Part shown: in pieces, positions 33,195 through 44,441 of the stretch | Position numbering within the stretch: position 1 is the stretch's first letter | Layout: every line of letters begins with the position of its first letter | Assembly: GCF_017591425.1 (NCBI RefSeq) | Contig: NW_024467119.1 | Location: 78,236,894-78,300,893, forward strand | Source: Ochotona curzoniae | Lineage: Eukaryota > Chordata > Mammalia > Lagomorpha > Ochotonidae | Reading direction: 5' to 3' | Length of the DNA stretch: 64,000 nucleotides | Program-made: the position numbers and the translations under genes | Notes under the pieces: generated by a model | What the model saw: only the letters and a program-made list of their open reading frames with translations | Told to the model about the DNA's origin: nothing | The model's database searches: none

Positions 33195-33480
33195 GTTCGT
33201 TCACTCATTGACATGCACGTTGGGCCTCGTCCAAAGCCCAGTTCTGCATACTGAGAGACATAAAGCCACCCAAAGCCACGGCACTCCTGCCTTCCAGGCC
33301 CAGATATTCAAGTAACTCATTGCCCAGCGAAACAAAGCAAATGGACGACTACATCCCTTCCCCATCCCACCAGAGTTAAACTCCCCTAGCAGGAAGGGTG
33401 GATGGATGGTCTTGTGTGCTGGTAACTTTGTAGCACCCAGAATGCCTGGCACATGCTGAGTGTTAAGCAAGTATGTAATT
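33195..33480 (+). mobile_element. L2/CR1-like relic
   Basis: It begins 'TTCGTTCACTCATTGACATG' and ends 'AGCACCCAGAATGCCTGGCA', 'CATGCTGAGTGTTAAGC', like an L2 3' end (CCCAGAATGCCTGGCACAT..). Confidence 0.55.
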
Positions 33481-33544
33481 AAGCTTCAGTTTGCATGGTT
33501 GGCCCGTGTTGTTCACCTTCTGATTCACATCAGGTGACTAGGCA

Positions 33545-33790
33545 GACTCAATAGCAGGGGTGGGAAAGCTTTTCTTTTTTCCCCAAGGGTCATTTGGATA
33601 TTTACAGCATCACTCACAGGCCACACAAAATGTTTATCTTAAAAATTAGCCTGCTATAGCTTTACTGAATTTCAAGTTCTGCTTCTAGTAGCAATGGCAT
33701 GGCCAGACCAATTGATTTCATGATCCTTACCTAGTCCATGGGTCATACACACCCCACCACCCCACCCCCGCTGCCCTGTCACTTAACTTC
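33545..33790. mobile_element. Unclassified interspersed repeat (tentative)
   Basis: 'AAGGGTCATTTGGATATTTA', 'ACTCACAGGCCACACAAAAT' and 'AAAATTAGCCTGCTATAG' recall a repeat I associate with lagomorph DNA. I could not name it and only one copy is seen in this window. Confidence 0.35.
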
Positions 33791-34079
33791 GAGGTCGGCC
33801 ATGTGGCTTCCTTTATTAAGGCCAGATGAAGCACAAAGAAGTGATTCCATTGGTTCCCAGCAGGCTCCTTAGAGCTGTTGCATGTTGTAAGTCTTGGCCT
33901 CTGTCACCGACATGAGAAGGACAGGACTTGTCTCACCCACTGGTTTCTGCAAGGGTCAGAGGCAGTGCCGCAGATCTAGGCCTGTAGACTCACCGTGTAG
34001 GACTGCCATCTCCAGCCTGGCCTGTATTAACTCACTCAGCCAAGATCAGCATGCATCTACAGGTGTGAAAGATGGTGCT

Positions 34080-34388
34080 TTTTCTTTTTGAATTAAGTAA
34101 TTCACATGTTTAGGCAGCAGATACATAGAGAGAGAGTGCTTATTGGCTGGTTCACTTGTTAAATGTCCATGGAAGTTAAAACTGGCCTAGGTCAAAGTCA
34201 GGAAGCAAGAACTCTCTCTAGCCTCCCAGTGAATGACAGGAACCCACTTCCTGAGCCATCATTACTGCTTTCCAGGGTCTATAGGAGCAGGAAGCTGGAG
34301 CCAGGAGCAGAGGGAGATACAGACCACAGGAGCTTTGAGGCAGCATACATGTATCCTAAACAATGATTTAGAGCCACTAGGCCAATGT
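34080..34388 (-). mobile_element. C-SINE, old copy
   Basis: Antisense 'TTTTGAATTAAGTAATTCAC', 'GGCTGGTTCACTTGTTAAAT' and 'TGCTTTCCAGGGTCTATAGG'. The head near 34370 is eroded. Confidence 0.76.
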
Positions 34389-34589
34389 TCCTTTTTGGGG
34401 TTATTATAGCACAAAATTGGGATGGTTTGTTATACAACATGAACTCATGCTGGGTTAGTCTGCTACATTTTTTTCAGGGCCTGGACTTCATAGGGCCTGA
34501 TTGACTCTCACAGTGGTCTCAAAAACAGAAGTTGGCAAATTTGGTGTGGAAAGTTTCAGACAGTAAGTATTCTAGGTTTGTCTCCACTA

Positions 34590-34862
34590 CACCACCCTTT
34601 CTGCCTTCCTCCCCTCCATCCTTCCTCTCCTCCATTCTTCCTCCACTCCACCGTTCCCTTCATTCTCCTTCTCTTTCTTTTCTTCTTCCCTTCCTCCCTT
34701 CCTTTCCTTTCTTCCTCCCTTGCCCTCCCCTCCCTCCCTCCCTCCCTCCCCCCTCCTTCCTTCCTTCCTTCCTTCCTTTTCTCCCCTCCCCTCCCCTCCA
34801 CTACCCTCCTCTCCCCTCCCCTCCCTTCTCCTTCCCTTCCCCCTCCTCTCCCCATTTTCCCT
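34590..34862. repeat. Long polypyrimidine tract (CCTT/CCCCT-type)
   Basis: About 270 bases are nearly all C and T on the + strand, with tetranucleotide runs of CCTT (34756-34778), CCCT and CCCCT. Only a few purines interrupt it. The 129-158 codon Pro/Ser/Phe-rich plus frames and Gly/Glu/Arg-rich minus frames here come from this composition and are not genes. Confidence 0.95.
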
Positions 34863-36481
34863 GTCTCTCCAGGCCTTGGTTTGAATTTGGCCCAAGACTT
34901 GTGTTTCCTCTACTGTATTAACACCACAGACCTGTATTCATCGGGAGAGGTCTTTATTCTCACATTCATACTCAAATCAACCACTCAGATCAAAGATTCC
35001 TCTTTATTGGGAACCTACCGGAAGTCAGGATACATTGCTTTCCTTACTGTGTGAGGCTTATTTTCCTGTGAAAGGAACAAGCTGAGGGGACTTGGCTGAA
35101 ATGACTGGAGACACCGGCTCAATCACTTCCCCCATCAGAGAATCTCCTACAGCCTGTGTTTCTGTATTCCCTCTGTGTGTCCCAGTTTTACAGGCAAGAC
35201 TGACCCAGGAAATCAAGGATGGTGTTGGAGCTCTGCGGGGTATCATTTGGGGCTGTGGAGCTTGTCACATTGTGATTCAAAACTGGGCTACTCAGTAGGG
35301 TGCTGGTTGCACTTGACCCCATGGGGTAAACTCACTGTCTCTTCCTGAACCAGCACTTTTGATGACATTTTAAAATCAAAACTAGTAATTAGTAAAAATG
35401 ATACATTAATTTCAAATGTGGTAAAACATGAAAATGCAAGACAGAGGATGTGGGGAGAGCCACATGATATTTGAAGATTCAAGAAGCCAGAGAAGACATT
35501 TTGGAATTTTTAGCTTCGGAGTTGCCCTGAAGTCCCCAGCGTTAGCTTGTGAGCTTCCTTCCCCCACTTTTTTCTCTGAGGGGACGTTATTTAGGAAGCT
35601 GCAGAAGCCTTGGCTCTTCCTTCCTCCCACCCTTCCATCTTTCCATTTTAAATCACATTTAATGAATTAGTCTTTCAGTGAGAGCACATATAGCACTTTC
35701 TTAGGTGGTCTTTTCGGATTGCCCTCTTAGCTCTCACAGTTCTGTCGTCATGAGCAGTCCTTGTGCTTAGACAGAATTCCTTTAGCAGAGATGAGCACTG
35801 CCCAGCTCAGTTCAGCTTCTTGGATTTGGAGCATCCGGGTATCGCTGTCCCCTCCCCACAACTCCATCCTAGCCCTGTGAGATAATGCAGGGGCAGTTCT
35901 CGTTTGAGTTGGGGGTGTGGTGAGCAACATGCAGATAAACAGGTGTGGGAATGTGCCTACAAGACCACTAGCGCCCACAGCTCTGCAGCCAGCAAGGGTG
36001 GGTAGAGAATGGGGCACCAGGGGCCAGGACCTCAGCTTCTACTCTTCTCCCGGGTTCCCAGTTATGTAGGATGACCCTGATTCAAGGGCATACTCTGCTT
36101 TGTTGATCCAGTGTTTCTCAGGCACAGAGATTCTAATTAATGACAAGATGCAAGAAATGTTTCTGGGCCCGCTTTGGTGTGTTTAAGCAGATATTTTTTC
36201 CTTTCTAAAAAGGATTAGGTTGTGAGATCTGTAAAATTCATCTGAGCCAAGGTCAGATCAGCTCTGCATTTAGAGAGGCTTTCTGGCTTGGAGTGCCGTG
36301 TGCACTGGGCGCTCCTGAAGTGCCTCACCTTTTTAGGCCTGGCTGTTCCGCTGTTGCTGGGACCAGCTCCTTTCATCACAGGAGCTCTTACATGCCATGG
36401 CCAGAATTGCCAATGCAGGCCTCTTTCAATTGAGATGCTTTGAAGCACTGATTTCAAGATATATTTAGTCATTCCTTTAAA
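34863..36481. other. Large unassigned stretch
   Basis: About 1.6 kb without a recognised element. Opposing frames at 35058-35298 and 35412-35670 give no coherent coding signal. Confidence 0.5.
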
Positions 36482-36802
36482 TTTTTTTTTTTTAGATTTA
36501 TTTGTTTGAAAGGCAAAGTTACACAGAGAGAAGCAGAGATGCAGAGAGCTTCCGTCCATGGGTTCACTCCCCACATGGCTGCAACTGGCCAGGTAGATGC
36601 CAGCAACCAGGAGTTTCATCCAGCTGTCCTATGGGAGACAGGGGCCCAGACATGTGGGCCATTTTCTGCTGTTTTTTCTTTTACAGGCCATTCTCAAGGG
36701 ACCTGGGTTAGAAGCAAAGTACCCAGGATACAAGCTGGTGTCCTGTATGGGATGCTGGCATCACAAACAGTGGCTTTACCCACTATACCACAAAGCTGAC
36801 TC
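36482..36802 (-). mobile_element. C-SINE, older copy
   Basis: Antisense 'TAGATTTATTTGTTTGAAAG', 'GGGTTCACTCCCCACATGGC', 'GTATGGGATGCTGGCATC' and the head 'CCCACTATACCACAAAGCTG'. The flanks 'CATTCCTTTAA' and 'CATTCCTGTTA' may be the target duplication. Confidence 0.88.
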
Positions 36803-37123
36803 TTAACCATTCCTGTTAGCATTAGCGATTCTGCAAAAAAAAAAAAAAAAAAAAATTCAATATTTTAAAAACAGGATCATTTCAGTGCTGTGAAAATCAA
36901 AAGTTGTACAGTGGTGTCCAGTTTGGTGAGAATTACGTCATTTGCCCAATCACGTTCTCTCGTGTTCTCTGTCCCTCCCTGTGGAGGTGAACATGAGATC
37001 ATCTTTATATACAGAGGCTGGTAGGTGTAAATACTGCTCCTTTTTGAATGCAAATGAGGACCTATAGCACAACTTTGCCCTGGGAGCCCTCACCATCGAC
37101 ACATACACAGCCATAACCCTCAC
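36803..37123. other. Spacer with 20+ base A run
   Basis: A pure A run lies at 36834-36855 that is not attached to a recognisable element. The rest is unassigned. Confidence 0.6.
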
Positions 37124-37461
37124 CAAAAAAAAAAGATTTATTTATTTATTTACTATTGAAAAGGCAGATGTACAGAGAGAAGGATTTACAGAGAGAAAGA
37201 TCTTTCATCCGCTGGTTTACTCCCCAAGCAGCTGCAATGGCCGGAGCTGAGTTCATCCAAAGCCAGGAGCTAGGAGCTTCTTTTGGTTGCCCATGTGGGT
37301 GCAGGGTTCCAAGGCCTTAAACCATTCTATGCTGCTTTCGCAGGCCACAAGCAGGGAGCTGGATGGGAAATGGCGCAGCTGGGACACAAACAAGAACCCA
37401 TATGAGATCTTGGTACATGCAAGGCAAGGATTTAGCAACTGAACCATTGCATCGGGCCCCA
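37124..37461 (-). mobile_element. C-SINE
   Basis: Antisense tail 'AAGATTTATTTATTTATTTA' to head 'CATTGCATCGGGCCCC'. The segment 'ACAGAGAGAAGGATTT' followed by 'ACAGAGAGAAAGATC' looks like a small tandem duplication in the 3' body. Confidence 0.92.
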
Positions 37462-37601
37462 TATCCTCTTTTTTTTTTTTTTTTAAGATGAGAGCATAAC
37501 ATTCATTGAAACAACTTGGAGTTGAAGTACAGAAGATGTGGCAAAACTAGAGTTTCAATATTATCTACTATTTTGTAGAAACTTCCCAAGAAACGCATTC
37601 C

Positions 37602-37932
37602 AGGGGCTAGCATCGTGACTCAGCAGGTTAAACTCTTGGGATTCCCACATGCCATGTTAGAGCGCTGGTTCGAGTCCCATGTGGCTCTACTTCTGATCTG
37701 ATGTCTTAGTAACGTGCCCAGAAAGACAGCGGATTTGGCTCGCTTAGGTCTCTGCCACCCTTCTGGGAGACCTAGAAAGAATTCTCGGCTCTTGGCTTCG
37801 GCCTAGCCCCGTCCTGGCTATCGGAGGCATTTGGAGAGTGAGCAAGTGGATGGAGATCTCACCCTTCCAGTCTCTCCCTTCTCTGTAACAGTGCCTTTCC
37901 AGTAAGTAAATCTTAAGAAAAAAAAAAAAATC
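37602..37932 (+). mobile_element. C-SINE, older subfamily
   Basis: GGGGCTAGCATCGTGACTCAG head, B box GGTTCGAGTCC (closer to the tRNA consensus than the younger GGTTCTAATCC), and tail 'CCAGTAAGTAAATCTTAAG'. Confidence 0.9.
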
Positions 37933-38073
37933 CATCCCAGTTCATTTAAATTGTAGGTCATTCTACTATGTCCCACAGCTAAATCTGACCCGTTATCTGT
38001 TTTGATCTAACCAAGGACCTATGATATTTACTTGTTTCATCTAAAAAAAAAAAATCAAAAAGAGACTAGTATA

Positions 38074-38555
38074 AAGGGTCTTCAAAAAATTCTTGGAAAA
38101 ATGTATACCCTGAAAACCATGAGCATAGATTTCAAAAATTTTTTCTCCAAAATGTTTTGCGTCAAAATAAGCTTACATTTTTTGTTAAATTTTTATTTTG
38201 AATTTTTGAATATTATGGTACAATTTCACAGAGATTGGGATTCCCGCCTGCCAACAGATTTTCTCCATGTTGCCACATAGTATAGTCATGTAGGAGTCAT
38301 GATTCCATCAGTCTGTTATTTAAGTGTGCCCAACCTTGTTGGCACAGACAATGTCAGACAGTCTAGCATCCCATTGTCTACATATTTCCAACAGTTTCAT
38401 TGGGAGTCCATCCTTGATCCAGAAGCAGGGACGCACATTGCATTGTATCCCCACATCTGGATATGGTAGTCTCCATTATTCTGTCACTATACATTCCCAT
38501 AAACTTACCTTTTAATTGCATTTCCATGAACTTTCTGAAAGACCTTTGTAGTTCA
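38074..38555 (+). mobile_element. MITE-like element, copy 5, split by insertion
   Basis: The left half has 'CTTCAAAAAATTCTTGGAAA' and 'GCATAGATTTCAAAAATTTT'. The right half (38506-38555) has 'CATTTCCATGAACTTTCTG'. The middle 38184-38505 is an antisense L1 end. Short similar words 'ATAAGCTTACATTTT' and 'ATAAACTTACCTTTT' at the two joints look like its target duplication. Confidence 0.6.
38184..38505 (-). mobile_element. L1-like 3' end inserted in MITE
   Basis: It starts T-rich, then 'AATATTATGGTACAATTTC' and 'ACAGAGATTGGGATTCCC', parallel to the L1 3' end at 9200-9260 ('ATGTGACACAG..ACTGGGATTCCC'). The remaining ~240 bases would be 3' UTR of another L1 subfamily. Confidence 0.55.
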
Positions 38556-38805
38556 TGTCAAATGAAAACCAAATGATACTGAATTTCTGTGTTTATAAAG
38601 TTTTATGAGACACTGCCATACTCACTTATGAGAGTGTTGTCTAGTGTTGCTCTTGCAATCTAATGGCAGAGTCTAGAGATTGAGACAGACATTAAATGGC
38701 TACAAATCTGAAAAGATTTATTATCCTGTCTTCGCTGAAAAAATTGGCTGCTTCTGACCTAATTACAAATATAGTTGAACACTGATTATTTAAAATTTGG
38801 TATTG

Positions 38806-39106
38806 GGGGCACGGGGAGGGGCAGTGTGGTGGCTCATTTGGCTATTGCTTCCCTCTGCAAGTGCCAGCATCCCATGTGGTGCCAGTTTATGTCCTGGCTG
38901 TTCCTGTTACCATTTAGCTCCCTCTTTGTGGCCTGAGAAAGCAGTGAAGGATGACCCAAAGCTTTGAGCACCCATGTGGGAGACTCAGAAAAAGCTTGTG
39001 GCCCCAGGTTTTAGACTGGCCCAATTCCCAATGTTGTGGCTATTTGGGTAGTGAACGAGTGGATGGAAGATCTTTCTAAAAAAATTTTTCAAAAAAAAAA
39101 AAAAGC
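38806..39106 (+). mobile_element. C-SINE, older copy
   Basis: Head 'GGGGCAGTGTGGTGGCTC', body 'TTTAGCTCCCTCTTTGTGGC' and 'ACCCATGTGGGAGACTC'. The tail is replaced by an A-rich run with TTTTTC at 39083-39091. Confidence 0.84.
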
Positions 39107-39632
39107 CTTAAACTTTTTTGGTAATAGTACTACACAGTGAGCATGTATTTTCCTTGTATTAAAGATTTCCCTAAGGTATTTGTCTCATTGGGACAAATTG
39201 TGAAATCTTTAGACTTGGCAAAATCTGGCATAATTCTAAATCAAAAGGAAAATGAATTCTTTCATCTTGTTTGAAACCCAAAAGCCAAGATACACTAATT
39301 ATCAAAAGTTATTTAGAAGTCCAATCAAAACCGGAGTGACTAATGGTGTGGAGTGAATAACTTCCTAACCTTTCTAGTAAGTATGTTCTTAATTTAGAAA
39401 TTAGCTGTACATTAGCAAATAAAATATGAAAGAGAATTAGTACTAAAGAGAGCTGACTTTAGTCCTTTTCATTCTCACAGATGAATCAGAGGCCAGACAA
39501 ATGGTCTTTTTTCAGATCTGGAGCCGACTAGAATTTTTCAGACAGTGAATCCCTATTCATGTGTTATTTAAGGATACATTATGGCTAACAATTTTTTTTC
39601 TTTACCTAAACACTTAAAAATGAAACATTGAA
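39107..39632. other. Unassigned AT-rich spacer
   Basis: No frame or repeat recognised. Confidence 0.5.
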
Positions 39633-39993
39633 GGGACGGGCAATGAGGTGCAGTTGGGTAAAATGCCCCTGTTGATGCCAATGTACCAAACTTAACTGCT
39701 TCTTTAAATTCCAGCTCCTCTGCTTCTAAACCAATTCCTTGTTTCTATGCCTGGGAAGGTGGAAAAGGCTGATCCACGTCCTGGGGCCCTGCCACCCATG
39801 TGGGAGACTGGCATGCAGTCCCTGGCTTCTGGTTTTGGTCTGACCCAACTCTGGTTGTTGAAGCCATTTGGGGAGTGAACTAGTAGACAGATGAAAGATC
39901 TTTCTTTTTCTTTTACTTCTGCTCTCTCTCTGTCTCTCTCTGTCTCTACACTCAGCCTTTGAAGCAAATAAATAAAACTAAAAAAAAAAATCA
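39633..39993 (+). mobile_element. C-SINE, older copy with expanded CT segment
   Basis: Head 'GGGACGGGCAATGAGGTGC', body 'CACCCATGTGGGAGACTGG' and tail 'GCAAATAAATAAAACTA'. A (CTCTGT)-rich expansion at 39910-39950 adds length. Confidence 0.84.
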
Positions 39994-41334
39994 AAGTATT
40001 ATGTATAAATAGTTTTTACTTTTTTTGCAATAGAAACAATAATAATATATAGTTGCCATTCAGTATCTATAGGAGTTTGATTGCAGGGACCTGCAAGACA
40101 GCCAAATCTGATACGCTCAAGTCCCTTTGCTAAAATGACATAATATTTGCCATTTCAATAACCTCTAGTTTGCTTACGGTACGTAATACATAATAATTGC
40201 TATGTAAATAGCTGTTGCACATCACGGTTTAGGGAATTTTGACAAGAAAAAGGTCTGTGTATGTTCACTCTAGATGGATTTTTAAGAATATTTTCAATCC
40301 ATGGCTGGATGCAGAGGCTGTGACTAGAGAGGGCAGACCGCATCCTGGAGTCCCAAAGTTCTTTCTGAATTCACAGAGCTAACACTAAGACCTGTGGGAT
40401 GCCTGCAAGAAAAGCAAAAGCCATCAACAAAGTGAGGAAATTGAGGTTTCAGTTCAATGTCAGCTATTGTAACTGCAGGGAGAAACAGTGGATTGAGAGG
40501 AAACTCATAACCAACAAGTAACACAGCTGGCAAAAAAAAGTTCCTAGCAGCCTCACTAGTCTTTGACAAGCCTTTCTGGTAGACCTGGGAGTGGCAGGCA
40601 GGTGGAATTGGGGAACAATGGGGCTTACAGATAAGAGAAGGAACAGAGCGATATGTTCTGGAAAGCAGTCTGCCTATGAACATAGGGGCTGTCCTCTATG
40701 AAATGTTTTATCAAGCTCGCAGCAATCAATATTAGGTGTTATATGAAGTTTCGGGGCGAGGGGAACAAAAGCCTTTGTAAGCACTCCTTTTAAAGAAAAG
40801 GACATTGAGGATCAGAGAGATTCCTTCATGTGAGTTAGTGCTCAAAGCTGAAACTATTGCCAGGTATTTCAAGAGCGCTAACCAGTTATCTTCCTCAATG
40901 GTGAATTGAGAGCTTCCTGTGTTTAAATCATTGAGCTAGGCATGGAGGAGGAAAAAATCCAGCAGAAAACCAACCCCTTACCTACCTGAAATCTACAGCT
41001 TCGTGCAGACACGGACTGCAAGCCGCTGGGTCACTGTTGATAACATCAGCTGCAACACTGGCTCAGTGACCCCTGAGAAGGATTTGCAGAGGTAAGGCAA
41101 GTGACATCTTGCTTTTTCATCAATAAAAGGGGCAGGTTTTGATTTGGGGTCGGATGTACAATTAAGAATGCGGAGTCTGAATCTGGTTCTAAGGAATAGG
41201 GTAGGGGCCTCTCTCGTGTTTCCAGAACTGGAGGAGACACCAAAAGAAAACCCACAGTGCTGAAAAGAACATCCCTTCAGAAGAGATCAGGACGCTGAGC
41301 TGATAGCCATAGGGCAATGTGTTTTAGAGTTAGG
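39994..41334. other. Unassigned stretch with MIR-like patch
   Basis: About 40770-40890 contains 'TTTTAAAGAAAAGGACATTG' and 'AGGATCAGAGAG', a possible antisense MIR. A 119-codon minus frame at 40324-40683 has no recognised family. Confidence 0.4.
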
Positions 41335-42117
41335 AAAAAAAAATATATATATATATAGATACTGGGTTTATCTTTGCATCAACTTTTGTCTTCCAACCAT
41401 CTCTTGGTTTGACCACCCCTACAACCATGTCATTCTAGTTCCATTCTTCCTTGAACCACCAAGGGAGAGCTTCATCTTTATAGACAAAGTGGGTGTTCTG
41501 GATGATACATTCTTGGCAGAGGAAGCTGGGCCACATTTATCAAACACGGTAGGGAAAATTCTCACTCTGCATTGTAGAAAGGACGGCCAGATATGAACTG
41601 TTAGTGAAACAAAACAAGATGGAAAATTTTAGCAAACTGAACTGTTTTCTTAGCGACTTCCTCCATTACCACAGACCTTGAAGTACCTGCTGCTTGGTCA
41701 CCCAGAAGCAATTCTTTACATAATTGATGGACTTGGATTCCAATGCAGATAAAAACAAAGCCAAAAACACCTTTTCTTTTTCTAAACTTGCTTGCGTTTG
41801 CACTGTAAGATCTTCTATTCAATCAGGTCTTTCTGGTGTTTTAAGAGGTTTTTCTTTTCTTCCTGTTTTTTTTGAAGGATCTTTGACCTTTTGATCTCAA
41901 TGTTGATGACTTGAATCTTTTCCATTTTTGTTTGATTTGTGTGGATTTTTGGCTGGAGTACTTTCATCACTGGAACTTTTTCTTCAACATTCTTTTCTTT
42001 TCCTCCTCCTCTTCATCATCATTTACATCCCAGAAGCACATTTCCCTCTGTTCAGTGGTAGCTTGCTACCACTTCCAGGGTTAAATTACTTTCCAGACAC
42101 ACTTAAGAGTTCACGGT
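41335..42117 (-). pseudogene. NPM1P: NPM1 (nucleophosmin) processed pseudogene, 5'-truncated
   Basis: Read on the minus strand, the sequence follows NPM1 mRNA without introns. It has the segment before the acidic tract ('GTGAACTCTTAAG', 'GGAAGTGGTAGCAAG'), a shortened acidic GAT/GAG tract near 42000-42040, and the basic linker ('ACTCCAGCCAAAAATCC', 'AAAATGGAAAAGATTC'). The C-terminal nucleolar-localisation region follows, and then the 3' UTR ('GTGAGAATTTTCCCTACC', 'GTGTTTGATAAATG'). The intact gene encodes a ~294-residue nucleolar histone chaperone; this copy starts about halfway in. It is dead. The reading frame is broken by indels, the Gln codon in the C-terminal Trp-Gln-Trp motif is TAA, and the normal stop is lost. 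Intron loss shows retroposition. Its 5' end abuts the sense L1 at 42120. At the 3' side the + strand has an A/TA run rather than the expected T run, so the A tail is not preserved in simple form. Confidence 0.92.
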
Positions 42118-42568
42118 AGCCACACACATACAAAATCAAACATTTAGGAATACATTTAACAGAACAAGTGAATGATCTGTAAAATGAAAATTATAAATTA
42201 CACAAAAATGGAAAGATATTCCTTGCTCAATAATGGCAAGAATATCATGAAAATTTCTATAATAACTAAGCAATGTATAAATTCAATGTAATCCTTATCA
42301 AAATACCAATGATATTCAAGCTGAAGACTTTACAGTGCCTGACTTCAAAGCATACTACAGAGCTCTAGTAATGAAAACAGCATGCTATTGGTGTAAAAAC
42401 TGACACACAGATTAATGGAACAGAACAGAAAACCCAGAAATTAATCCACATATGTAATACTTGAAAAAAATGCGCAGACTATACACTGGAGTAGGGATAA
42501 TCTCTTCCATAAATGGTGTGGGCAAAATTGGATGCATATGTATAAAAGAATGAAATTAGATCTATGCC

Positions 42569-42923
42569 GGGGCCCGGCGCGGTGGCGCAAGTGGTTAAGT
42601 CCTCGCCTTGCACGCCCGGGATCCCATATGGGCGCCGGTTCTAATCCCGGCGGCCCCGCTTCCCTTCCAGCTCCCTGCCTGTGGCCTGGGAAAGCAGTCG
42701 AGGACGGCCCAAAGCTTTGGGACCCTGCACCCGCGTGGGAGACCCGGAAGAGGCTCCTGGCTTCGGATCGGCATAGTATCGACCGTTGCGCTCACTTGGG
42801 GAGTGAATCATCGGATGGAAGATCTTCCTCTCTGTCTCTCCTCTCTGTATATCCGCCTTTCCAATGAAAAAATAATAAAAATAAATCTTTAAAAAAAAAA
42901 TAAAAAAAAATAAAAAAAAAAAA
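42569..42923 (+). mobile_element. Young C-SINE with perfect 17-bp target duplication
   Basis: The duplication GAAATTAGATCTATGCC is at 42552-42568 and 42924-42940. The A box TGGCGCAAGTGG lies at 42583-42594 and the B box GGTTCTAATCC at 42637-42647, an intact-looking type 2 Pol III promoter. The tail is A-rich with T interruptions and ~40 bases long. It carries the GGATCGGCATAGTATCG diagnostic. Confidence 0.98.
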
Positions 42924-43387
42924 GAAATTAGATCTATGCCTCTCACCAATTACAAAAATCAACCCAAGATGGACTGCAACCCTTAATTTAAGACCTTTCT
43001 TAGGTCCTAACCTAAGAAAATGTAAAGAGAAATGCTACAACACATTGGTGTAAGTGATAACTTCTTGGATAACACCCCAAAAGCACAGCTATTGAGTAAG
43101 ACTACTGGATGGGACTATATCTATCTCAGAAGCTTCTGAACTGCAAAGGAAAGGATCGATGGAGTGAAGAGAATCTGACAGAGAGGAAACATATTTTCAA
43201 ACTATTTGACAAAGGATTTATATCCAGTATGTATTAGCAACACAAAAAACTCAACAGCAACAATAACATGAATCCAGTTAGGAAATGGGCAAAGGATCTC
43301 AGCAGTCAATTCCCAAAAGAAGAAATACAAATGGCCAACAATGGGAAAAAAGCTCAATATCACTAGCCATCAAAAAATGCCAATCAG

Positions 43388-43711
43388 GGCCCAGCGCGGT
43401 GGCGCAAGTGGTTAAAGGTCCTCGCCTTGCACGCCCGGGATCCCATATGGGCGCCGGTTCTAATCCCGGCAGCCCCGCTTCCCTTCCAGCTCCCTGCCTG
43501 TGGCCTGGGAAAGCAGTCGAGGACAGCCCAAAGCTTTGGGACCCTGCACCCGCGTGGGAGACCCGGAAGAGGCTCCTGGCTTCGGATCGGCATAGTATCG
43601 GTGGTTGCGCTCACTTGGGGAGTGAATCATTGGACGGAAGATCTTCTTCTCTGTCTCTCCTCTCTGTATATCCGCCTTTCCAATGAAAAATAATAAAAAT
43701 AAATCTTTTTA
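43388..43711 (+). mobile_element. Young C-SINE with perfect 16-bp target duplication
   Basis: The duplication AAAAAATGCCAATCAG is at 43372-43387 and 43712-43727. It is nearly identical to the copy at 42569 in head, body and the GGATCGGCATAGTATCG segment. One visible change is 'GTATCGGTGGTTGCG' for the usual GTATCGGCCGTTGCG. Confidence 0.98.
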
Positions 43712-43913
43712 AAAAAATGCCAATCAGAACCACAATGATGTATCACTTTATGCCTAGCAGGGTGGCTAGAATAAAAAAGACAGAGAGTACCAAATGCTGG
43801 CAAGGATATAGAAAAAGGAGAAGATGCATACACTGTCCATTTTGGACATGCATCGTACATTTTGATGCATCAAAATGCAACTTAGTGCAGCCGCTGTGAA
43901 AAATAATATGGAG

Positions 43914-44247
43914 GGCCTGGTGGCATGGCCTAGCGGCTAAAATCCTCTCCTTGAATGTGCTGGGATCTCATGGATGCTGGTTCTAATCCCGGCAGCTCCA
44001 CTTCCCATCCAGTTCCCTGCTTGTGGCCTGGGAAGGCGGTCAAGGATGGCCCAAAGCCTTGGGACCCTGCACCGGTGTGAGATACCTGGAGGAAGTTCCT
44101 GGATCCTGGCTCCTGGCTCCAGATCGGCACAGCACCAGCCGTTGCGCTCACTTGGGGAGTGAATCATCGGATGGAAGATCTTCCTTTCTATCTCTCCTCC
44201 TCTCTGTATATCTGACTTTCCAATAAATAAATAAAATCTTAAAAAAA
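43914..44247 (+). mobile_element. C-SINE, intermediate age, perfect 16-bp target duplication
   Basis: The duplication GAAAAATAATATGGAG is at 43898-43913 and 44248-44263. The head 'GGCCTGGTGGCATGGCCTAG' and 'AGATCGGCACAGCACCAGCC' differ from the two young neighbours, so it belongs to another subfamily. It resembles the copy at 8048 read antisense. Confidence 0.97.
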
Positions 44248-44441
44248 GAAAAATAATATGGAGATTTCTTTAAAAACTAGAAACAGACTTGTCATAGGAT
44301 GAAACAATCCCACTAGTAGCTATATACCCAAAAGACACTACCATCGGGGATACCTGCATGTCTATAGCAGCACTATTCATAACTAAAATATGGAAGCAGC
44401 CAAGAGGTCTGTCATCAGATGAATGCATAATGAAAACATGG

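Noticed and set aside
34532..35054. 129- and 158-codon Pro/Ser/Phe-rich frames and antisense Gly/Glu/Arg-rich frames
   Set aside because: Produced by the polypyrimidine tract; low-complexity composition in several phases at once.
41601..41822. 73-codon minus frame
   Set aside because: It is a frame-shifted reading of the NPM1 pseudogene, not a separate gene.
42532..43693. Open frames of 76-133 codons (for example 42608-42892, 43285-43686) with similar protein sequences
   Set aside because: They are translations of C-SINE bodies. The same peptides recur at 332, 17773, 32397, 57611 and others because the SINE recurs.
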